The notes beneath the pieces were generated by a model. It was not told the origin of the DNA, searched no databases, and saw only the letters and a list, made by a program, of their open reading frames with translations. From Mesorhizobium sp. M4B.F.Ca.ET.058.02.1.1 (GTDB lineage Bacteria; Pseudomonadota; Alphaproteobacteria; Rhizobiales; Rhizobiaceae), in NCBI RefSeq assembly GCF_003952505.1, contig NZ_CP034450.1, positions 1,674,001-1,738,000 on the forward strand: DNA of 64,000 nucleotides, read 5' to 3'. Positions 59,294 through 64,000 of the stretch are shown here, piece after piece. A program made the position numbers and the translations under genes. Every line of letters begins with the position of its first letter. Position 1 is the stretch's first letter.

Positions 59294-59359
59294 CGCGCTC
59301 GCCGCATAGGGGCGTGGCGAAGACCTGTCTCGCCACGCAAAGCGCCGCTGCGACGGCCG

Positions 59360-59434
59360 TTATCTCAAGCCGAGAAAACTCAGTATCGCGATGACTATGA
59401 CGATGGCTCCAACCAGCCAGATGATGTTGTTCAT
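59360..59434 (-). CDS. 24-aa single-pass membrane microprotein
   Basis: MNNIIWLVGAIVIVIAILSF then LGLR: practically one membrane helix. AGGAGA stands seven bases before the ATG at 59434, and an EcfG-like promoter lies 38-62 bp upstream. I recall nearly identical small proteins in other rhizobia, but could not check. Probably a real stress-induced small membrane protein. Confidence 0.7.
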   Translation of the reverse strand: MNNIIWLVGAIVIVIAILSFLGLR

Positions 59435-59471
59435 GACATTCTCCTTCACCCGAGATGGGTGCTGGAGGGAC

Positions 59472-59496
59472 AACATAAGCGCCAGCTAAAGGTTCC
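59472..59496 (-). promoter_or_regulatory. EcfG-like promoter GGAAC-N16-TGTT
   Basis: Minus strand: GGAAC 59496-59492, 16 bases, TGTT 59475-59472 (one mismatch); upstream of the 24-codon gene. Confidence 0.55.
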
Positions 59497-59646
59497 GGTC
59501 TAAGGCGCGGCGGCGGCGGGGCGGTGCGTCGTTCGCAACAAAACGACTTCGCAATCGTTTCTCATTCGCCAGACACTCTGGCTACTCCAGACCTTCTCCC
59601 GCCGGCAGCGCCGGCGGGTCTTTTCGCAGCCTTTGGCCAGGATGCC

Positions 59647-59985
59647 ATGCCGTCGACCTCGATCCGAAAGACGGACTACGATACCCAGAGGCGGATCCTG
59701 CGCGTGTGGTTCGTGGGCAGCGGCAAATGCTACGAGTTCGAGGACGTGCCGCCGGAGACTTTTGCCGGTTTCCGGGCCGCCTTCGCAAAGGGCCGATATT
59801 TCAACAGCTACATCCGCAACCGTTTCCGCTATCGCTTGGTGGCCGCCGCTGGCGCGCCGGCGGCCATGCCGCCAATTCCGGCCGCAGATCCTTCTTCAGG
59901 GAACGTTCGCCTCTCACGGCAGTTGAGCTTCCAGCGCGAAAACAATGTCGTCTCGCGCCCGACTTCAATCCGTAGGAGGAAATGA
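59647..59985 (+). CDS. KTSC-domain protein, 112 aa
   Basis: Residues about 5-65 form a KTSC domain: KTDYDTQRRILRVWFVGSGK, YEFEDVPPETFAGFRAAFAK and GRYFNSYIRNRFRY, a small RNA/DNA-associated module often fused to nucleases or LysRS; here it stands alone. The C-terminal 45 residues are disordered. CAGGA precedes the ATG at 59647. The stop overlaps the DUF1236 start (ATGA at 59982). Confidence 0.8.
   Translation: MPSTSIRKTDYDTQRRILRVWFVGSGKCYEFEDVPPETFAGFRAAFAKGRYFNSYIRNRFRYRLVAAAGAPAAMPPIPAADPSSGNVRLSRQLSFQRENNVVSRPTSIRRRK
59900..59924 (+). promoter_or_regulatory. EcfG-like promoter GGAAC-N16-AGTT inside KTSC gene
   Basis: GGAAC 59900-59904, 16 bases, AGTT 59921-59924 (one mismatch). It would serve DUF1236 copy 2 separately from the KTSC gene. 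Confidence 0.45.
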
Positions 59986-60284
59986 TGAGAATGCACTTTT
60001 CCGCAGCCGCCGCAGGGCTGTTGCTGCTCGCCGGTATCGGTGCGGCCGCCGCCGACACCGTGGTTATTGCGCCGGAACAGGAAACGGTCATCCGGGAATA
60101 TGTGAAGAAGCAGCCCCTGGCTTCGGTCAAGCTTCCCGGCGTGGAGCTCAACGTCGGCACGGCCCTGCCCGATACGGTCGAGCTTTATGAAGTGCCCGAT
60201 GTGAAATACCGCTACACCGTGATCGACAACCGGACAGTCGTCGTCGATCCCGACACGCGCACGGTGATCAAGATTATCGAATAA
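59982..60284 (+). CDS. DUF1236 periplasmic protein, copy 2 (100 aa)
   Basis: Signal peptide (HFSAAAAGLLLLAGIGAAAA) and a DUF1236 domain: EQETVIREYVKKQPLASVKL, ALPDTVELYEVPDVKYRYTV and VVVDPDTRTVIKIIE. About 80 percent identical by eye to copy 1 at 33278. AGGAGGAA precedes ATGATG; either may start. Coupled to the KTSC gene and with its own possible EcfG promoter. Function unknown. Confidence 0.88.
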   Translation: MMRMHFSAAAAGLLLLAGIGAAAADTVVIAPEQETVIREYVKKQPLASVKLPGVELNVGTALPDTVELYEVPDVKYRYTVIDNRTVVVDPDTRTVIKIIE

Positions 60285-60428
60285 GATCGACGTTCCGATT
60301 GAAGATCCGCCAGCCGACAAGGAGTGGCGGGTTTTCAACACGTCGAGGAGGCCGGGCCCACCTTCACTCTCGCCGGCGGCAAATATCCAACGATCCGCAA
60401 ACGAACCAGAGTGTCCGACTTAGTCCCC

Positions 60429-60677
60429 TTAGAAAAGCGTCACGAAAACGATCGGTCCAAGGATCAGGCAAACACCCATTCCGATTGTAATGGCGATAGC
60501 CAGGCGTTCCGTTCGCCGGACAATCTCGGCCACCGCTTCGTCATCATCCGGGATGAGATCGAGGACTGAATTGTCCTTTGGCGCGGACGATTTGCGCCGG
60601 CTGACCGGACCTGTCGGTCTCCGCCGGCCAGGCGGACAATCGGATTCCGGCCGACGATAGCGCAGCCTGGTTTTCAT
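60429..60677 (-). CDS. Small C-tail-anchored protein, 82 aa
   Basis: Basic N-terminal half (RRPESDCPPGRRRPTGPVSR), an acidic stretch (LDLIPDDDEAVAEIVRRTER) and one C-terminal membrane helix (LAIAITIGMGVCLILGPIVF). Last of three coupled minus-strand genes (ATGA overlap at 60674-60677). No family recognised. Confidence 0.65.
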   Translation of the reverse strand: MKTRLRYRRPESDCPPGRRRPTGPVSRRKSSAPKDNSVLDLIPDDDEAVAEIVRRTERLAIAITIGMGVCLILGPIVFVTLF

Positions 60678-60859
60678 GCGTCTGCTTCCAGCCGCTCATG
60701 CTCCGCTTTCTGGTGCCAGATCACCTGGCGGAGGTCGCGCATGTCGACAGGCTGGCCACATCTGGGACAGAGATAGAAATGGCATACCGGATATTCGTCC
60801 GGCGGGCTTCCGCGCCGGGTGCCGGTCAACGGCGGCCCGAGATCAGAAAGCTTCGTCAT
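60674..60859 (-). CDS. Small zinc-finger-like protein, 61 aa
   Basis: MTKLSDLGPPLTGTRRGSPP then CHFYLCPRCGQPVDMRDLRQ and VIWHQKAEH: CPRC with a later His pair may bind zinc. Middle gene of the three-gene unit with ATGA overlaps on both sides. Function unknown. Confidence 0.65.
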   Translation of the reverse strand: MTKLSDLGPPLTGTRRGSPPDEYPVCHFYLCPRCGQPVDMRDLRQVIWHQKAEHERLEADA

Positions 60860-61041
60860 CCGCGCAGCTTCCTGGCTTGCCGCGCCAAGGTTTTCCGGTC
60901 ATTGCCGTGCTCGCTTATCAACTCGCGGACCTCGTCCTGCGTGATGCGATGCTGCTTGGCAAAATACCTTACTTCGTAGTCGTCGTCGGCTGAGACGCGA
61001 TCCCGGTCACGAAGGCCGCGGTTGCTCTTATCGTCGGCCAT
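60856..61041 (-). CDS. DUF3606 protein, 61 aa
   Basis: MADDKSNRGLRDRDRVSADD then YEVRYFAKQHRITQDEVREL and SEHGNDRKTLARQARKLRG, a typical DUF3606 small protein. GGGAGAAA precedes the ATG at 61041. First of three overlapping genes. It is the intact relative of the frameshifted gene at 34522. DUF3606 proteins are frequent in rhizobial stress regulons; molecular role unknown. Confidence 0.82.
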   Translation of the reverse strand: MADDKSNRGLRDRDRVSADDDYEVRYFAKQHRITQDEVRELISEHGNDRKTLARQARKLRG

Positions 61042-61398
61042 CTGGATTTCTCCCTGTCGAATGTCGCTAGTTTCACTCTGACTAATATAAGCCGCGAGCC
61101 GGACCCCGGTTCCATGCAAGGGCCCGGAAGACGCCGGCTTTTGCTGCGCCGGCGGCAGACCGCCTTCACGAGCGAAGATGCAGATGGACTCAGCGAGAGG
61201 AGGTGTCATACCGCCCATCGAAAAGGGCGGCCCAGCGGACTCGGGGGCGGGGCCGCTGAGCCTGACCAACGGCGTTTTTTTCGAGGGGGGTTAGCCGTTG
61301 GCTTGGCTACGCATTATAGCCCATTTTATTAGCATTAGCTAAATTTACCCTGCGGTCGGCAAAAGCTTTCCAATCGCGCAAGCAACCTTCGCGGCGCA

Positions 61399-61428
61399 TA
61401 AAAACCCGCCGGCCGGAGCCGGCGGGTT
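61399..61428 (-). terminator. Rho-independent terminator of the CsbD gene
   Basis: Perfect 11-bp stem AACCCGCCGGC (61403-61413) / GCCGGCGGGTT (61418-61428), with A-rich plus-strand flank giving a U-tail on the minus strand; 21 bp after the CsbD stop. Confidence 0.8.
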
Positions 61429-61448
61429 GACCGCCCTCGAGGTCGCGT

Positions 61449-61649
61449 TCAGTGGAGTCGTCTCGACCATTCGTCGATCTGCCGCTGGGCTTCTTCCCTG
61501 GCAATGCCGTAGCGCTCCTGGATGCGCCCGAGAAGCTGATCGCGATTGCCTTCGATGCGGTCGAGGTCATCATCGGTGAGGTCGCCCCATTGCTCCTGGG
61601 CCTTGCCTCTGACCTGCATCCATTTTCCCTTGATCTGATCCCAGTTCAT
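61449..61649 (-). CDS. CsbD-family stress protein, 66 aa
   Basis: MNWDQIKGKWMQVRGKAQEQ then WGDLTDDDLDRIEGNRDQLL and IQERYGIAREEAQRQIDEW, a complete CsbD domain (YjbJ-like), a hydrophilic protein made in stationary phase and stress. AAGGAGA stands before ATG 61649. A possible EcfG promoter with one mismatch (61676-61700) and a strong terminator flank it. Confidence 0.92.
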   Translation of the reverse strand: MNWDQIKGKWMQVRGKAQEQWGDLTDDDLDRIEGNRDQLLGRIQERYGIAREEAQRQIDEWSRRLH

Positions 61650-61675
61650 GACTGTCTCCTTTGCTCTCCAAAGGA

Positions 61676-61700
61676 AATGGCGCGGGCGCGACAATGTTCC
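61676..61700 (-). promoter_or_regulatory. EcfG-like promoter GGAAC-N16-CATT
   Basis: Minus strand: GGAAC 61700-61696, 16 bases, CATT 61679-61676 (one mismatch), 27 bp before the CsbD start. Confidence 0.5.
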
Positions 61701-61823
61701 CGATGCGCAAACGCCGGGTCATGACAGGCAGCGCAGCGGCACCATCAATGTGATGGAGGCCGTCCCGCGTTCCGATAGTCTACCGGCTGGCGCAGCGCAG
61801 AATTGCAACCGGGAGGACCGGCG

Positions 61824-62053
61824 ATGCCTCATCTTCACATGAAGGGGGTCGATGTCGTCGTCGATCTCCTCGACGCGGCCGAGGATACAGGCTCAGCGAG
61901 CAGGAGCTGAAGACGCTTCTTTTGGAAGCTTCTGAAGCGGGATGTTCCCGCCGACGTCGCGAACCAGGACCTGTGCCCCGGGAGTTGATTCTGTCGACGC
62001 GCGACGGCGCGCACTGGCCATCGCCCCTGCGATGCGGAAACGCCACGGGGTAG
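61824..62053 (+). pseudogene. Decayed small gene with several frameshifts
   Basis: ATG 61824 (GGGAGGA upstream) gives MPHLHMKGVDVVVDLLDAAE and stops at 61910. Continuing in other frames, LSEQELKTLLLEASEAG (from about 61893), then DVPADVANQDL (from about 61942), then VPRELILSTRDGAHWPSPLR to a stop at 62053 read like consecutive pieces of one about 75-aa protein. At least three indels separate them. No intact frame covers the gene. Confidence 0.55.
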
Positions 62054-62105
62054 GACGGAATTGTCAGGCTCACAGGCGCCGCCGATAGCGGCGCAGCGTG
62101 GTTGT

Positions 62106-62360
62106 TCAGCCCTTGCCGGCCTTCGACTTAGCGGCCTTCGGCTTGGCGGCGGCAGGCTTTGCCGTCTTGGCGGCGGCGGCTTTAGCTGGCTTGGCGGCAC
62201 CCTTCTTCGGCGCGGCCTTCGCTTTCGGCTTGGCGGCCTCGCCATCGATCTCGGCCGTGGCTTGGTCCCAATGCTGAATATCCGAGCCTTCGGGCCTGCC
62301 TGCCTGTTCCCAGATCGCGTGTGCCCGCTGGCGGATGCGTTCCTGCCTGTCGTCCGTCAC
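62106..62360 (-). CDS. DUF2934 protein with Lys/Ala tail, 84 aa
   Basis: Residues 1-38 are a DUF2934 helix pair (ERIRQRAHAIWEQAGRPEGS, DIQHWDQATAEI). The other half is histone-H1-like (AAKPKAKAAPKKGAAKPAKA), basic and disordered, suggesting DNA binding. Rhizobial small proteins of this type are frequent near stress genes. ATG at 62360. Confidence 0.85.
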   Translation of the reverse strand: MTDDRQERIRQRAHAIWEQAGRPEGSDIQHWDQATAEIDGEAAKPKAKAAPKKGAAKPAKAAAAKTAKPAAAKPKAAKSKAGKG

Positions 62361-62457
62361 TGTCGCCTCCGTGGTTGTCCAAATTCCGGGAAAACATTAG
62401 CCGAAATTTCGGCGGACGTCTTGGGTGGCGAGTGGGCAACCGGGACTTGCGGCGGGT

Positions 62458-62667
62458 TTATTGCGCCAACACCGCCACGCCCAGCAGCGCCGCCTTCTTG
62501 GTGATCAGGCCGGCGAGATCGGCATCCGATCGCTCGGTGCCGGTGCGCCGGCGCAATTCGTCGATCGCATCCTTCATCGAGATCAAGCCGGCGCCCCGCT
62601 CGGCCAACAGCTTGTCGCAACACGCCGCCACATTGGCGGAGTTGGGGGTCTCGACATGCGGTAACAT
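62458..62667 (-). CDS. Small hypothetical protein, 69 aa
   Basis: MLPHVETPNSANVAACCDKL, then SMKDAIDELRRRTGTERSDA and a helical end. AAAGGACG stands before the ATG. No family recognised. Lies between the DUF2934 gene and DUF1236 copy 3, both also on the minus strand. Confidence 0.6.
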   Translation of the reverse strand: MLPHVETPNSANVAACCDKLLAERGAGLISMKDAIDELRRRTGTERSDADLAGLITKKAALLGVAVLAQ

Positions 62668-62756
62668 GGAAGTCGTCCTTTCCCACCCCTGAACCCTTCG
62701 CCCGCCGCCTCCGCGGAGGCGGCGGTGTCGTCATGCGTCAGCCGGCGATCCGGCCG

Positions 62757-63056
62757 TCAATTGAGGACCTCGACGACCCTGCGCGTGCTGGGATCGACCA
62801 GCACGGTGCGGCCGTCGACGACCACGTAACGATATTGGACGTCGGGCACCTCGCGCAATTCGACCGTGTCCGGCAGAGTCGAGCCAACATTGAGCTCGAG
62901 GCCGAGAAGGTTGATCGAAGCAAGCGGGTGCTTGTGGACGTATTCGCGGACGACGGTGCGCTGCTCGGGCGTCACGATTATCTGGTCCGCGACCGCCGCG
63001 CCGATGCCGGCAATCATGGCCAGACCAGCGACAGCAGGAATGAGGGTAATTTTCAT
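62757..63056 (-). CDS. DUF1236 periplasmic protein, copy 3 (99 aa)
   Basis: Signal peptide (MKITLIPAVAGLAMIAGIGA, then AVA) and a DUF1236 domain: EQRTVVREYVHKHPLASINL, TLPDTVELREVPDVQYRYVV and VLVDPSTRRVVEVLN. More diverged than copies 1 and 2. CAGGAGG precedes ATG 63056; an exact EcfG-type promoter ends 95 bp upstream. Confidence 0.88.
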   Translation of the reverse strand: MKITLIPAVAGLAMIAGIGAAVADQIIVTPEQRTVVREYVHKHPLASINLLGLELNVGSTLPDTVELREVPDVQYRYVVVDGRTVLVDPSTRRVVEVLN

Positions 63057-63150
63057 CTCTGCCTCCTGTTGGTTTGTTTGTGAGCGTCGCCCCGCCTCCG
63101 CGGCATGCGGAAGCATTGAAGAGTTCGAAATGGCGGGCTCTCCGAAGCAA

Positions 63151-63175
63151 AACGCTGCCGCAAGGCTGTTGTTCC
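63151..63175 (-). promoter_or_regulatory. EcfG-type promoter GGAAC-N16-CGTT
   Basis: Minus strand: GGAAC 63175-63171, 16 bases, CGTT 63154-63151; upstream of DUF1236 copy 3. Confidence 0.75.
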
Positions 63176-63261
63176 GCCAGCGGGCACGAATTGATCCACG
63201 CCGGAACCCTGCCGCCCTGCCCCGCATTGAAGGCGAATAGTCAATCCAAGCGGAGGCGCCA

Positions 63262-63591
63262 ATGATTGAAGACATGCCATTCGACCCGCCGATCGCCATC
63301 GCCGTTGGTGCCGGCTTCAGGCGCGACATCGCTTCGTTGGCGCAGATGCAGAACTTCCTCAAGGAATGGCCGCTGGCCGCGGGCGACACGCTCCACGCCA
63401 AGGCGCTCAGCGCCTGCGAGGCGGCACGAGCCGGAGATGCGACCCCGGCGCAGACACGGCGCGCCTTCATGGCTTTCGCCAAGGCTGCCGGCATCGGCTG
63501 GACGGGCATCGACCCGGTGACGACGCTGCGCCGGGCCAAGGTCAGGACGATGCGCGCGGCGCGCGCCGGCCGCGAGCGTCACCCGCGCTGA
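63262..63591 (+). CDS. DUF982 protein, 109 aa
   Basis: FDPPIAIAVGAGFRRDIASL, LKEWPLAAGDTLHAKALSAC and EAARAGDATPAQTRRAFMAF match the DUF982 pattern of small rhizobial proteins. AAGCGGAGGC precedes the ATG at 63262. The C-terminus is strongly basic. Function unknown. Confidence 0.8.
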   Translation: MIEDMPFDPPIAIAVGAGFRRDIASLAQMQNFLKEWPLAAGDTLHAKALSACEAARAGDATPAQTRRAFMAFAKAAGIGWTGIDPVTTLRRAKVRTMRAARAGRERHPR

Positions 63592-63604
63592 CAAGGGCTC
63601 CACC

Positions 63605-63919
63605 CTATTGCTTCGGCTGCTGCGGCGGCAACTCGCCGGGCCTGATTATCGGCGTGTTGCCTTGCTCGGGCGCCGGCTGGGCCATGCCCTGGTCGCCGCT
63701 CGGCGGCGGCTGCAGCACGCCGCCGCAAGGCTTGAGCTTGCCGGTCAGGCCACCGCCGGTGTCGGCGGCCGGCTTCTGGTCGGTAGTGCCCGGTATTTGC
63801 GGCTCGGCCTGGCAGGGGCCGGCGGGCACCTGCGTCTGGTCGTTGTCGTCCTGCGCGGCCGCCGGACCGGCCAGCGCCATGACCAGAAGCGCGCATGGCG
63901 CAAAGGCGAAAGGTCTCAT
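63605..63919 (-). CDS. Small secreted Pro/Gln-rich protein, 104 aa
   Basis: Signal peptide MRPFAFAPCALLVMALAGPA with AAA cleavage, then a disordered Pro/Gln/Gly-rich mature chain with two cysteines (GPCQAEP, KPCGGVL) that could pair. AAGGAG stands before the ATG at 63919. No family recognised. Confidence 0.65.
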   Translation of the reverse strand: MRPFAFAPCALLVMALAGPAAAQDDNDQTQVPAGPCQAEPQIPGTTDQKPAADTGGGLTGKLKPCGGVLQPPPSGDQGMAQPAPEQGNTPIIRPGELPPQQPKQ

Positions 63920-64000
63920 GGTCTGGCTCCTTTCCTTGTCCGGGAAAGAACGCCGGCGCCGATTGGTTCCGTGGCGCGCTGCCGGCGCCCCCTCCGGCGC

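Noticed and set aside
63190..63240. GGAAC-N17-CATT before the DUF982 gene
   Set aside because: One mismatch and very close to the oppositely oriented exact promoter; could be chance in GC-rich DNA.

Overview
The window looks like chromosome of a high-GC alphaproteobacterium of the order Rhizobiales, most likely a Mesorhizobium or close relative. The support is a rhizopine-type (MocE/MocB-like) ferredoxin and binding protein, a GcrA-family regulator, several small DUF families common in rhizobia (DUF1236, DUF3606, DUF2934, DUF982), EcfG-type general-stress promoters, and many dispersed short palindromic repeats of rhizobial type. No database search was possible; all assignments are by reading motifs.

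Layout. 1-6.5 kb: an amidase cut by the window edge, then a minus-strand catabolic cluster (Rieske ferredoxin, periplasmic sugar/rhizopine-type binding protein, sterol-desaturase-family hydroxylase, PanB-like protein) headed by a LacI-type regulator that seems to start at ATT. 7-12.5 kb: a fused regulator/alpha-beta hydrolase/cyclase-like protein, a methyltransferase, an aldo/keto reductase and a TetR regulator. 12.9-16.7 kb: a three-subunit molybdenum hydroxylase with ATGA-coupled genes. 16.8-25 kb: quinone-oxidoreductase-like protein with divergent LysR regulator, slipin/NfeD pair, NADAR protein, DUF1127 protein, a winged-helix/TPR regulator and a methyltransferase.

25.9-31.8 kb holds a tightly coupled six-gene phospholipid cluster resembling E. 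coli ynbABCD plus an acyltransferase and a small membrane protein. 32-48 kb is a mosaic of small secreted or stress proteins, a large AI-2E-family permease, an OafA-type acyltransferase, a Pcm-like methyltransferase, a Rieske/reductase fusion and a DUF763 protein. 48.8-56.3 kb is an accessory region: a phage-like regulatory and replication module (CI-like S24 repressor, Cro-like protein, GcrA-family protein, replication-like proteins), a TPR gene between 19-bp direct repeats next to a dead transporter gene, and a nucleotidyltransferase-fold gene behind two large inverted repeats. The operator CGTAC-N5-GTACG occurs both at the repressor promoter and 3.6 kb away, upstream of a 114-codon gene.

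56.3-64 kb is a cluster of very small stress-type genes. Six exact GGAAC-N16/17-CGTT promoters and several near matches lie in front of genes in the 33-35, 45 and 57-63 kb segments, so these segments probably form part of one EcfG-controlled general stress regulon. At least five genes carry apparent one-base frameshifts or multi-frameshift decay; either the small accessory genes are eroding or the assembly has indel errors. No rRNA, tRNA, CRISPR array or intact transposase was seen.
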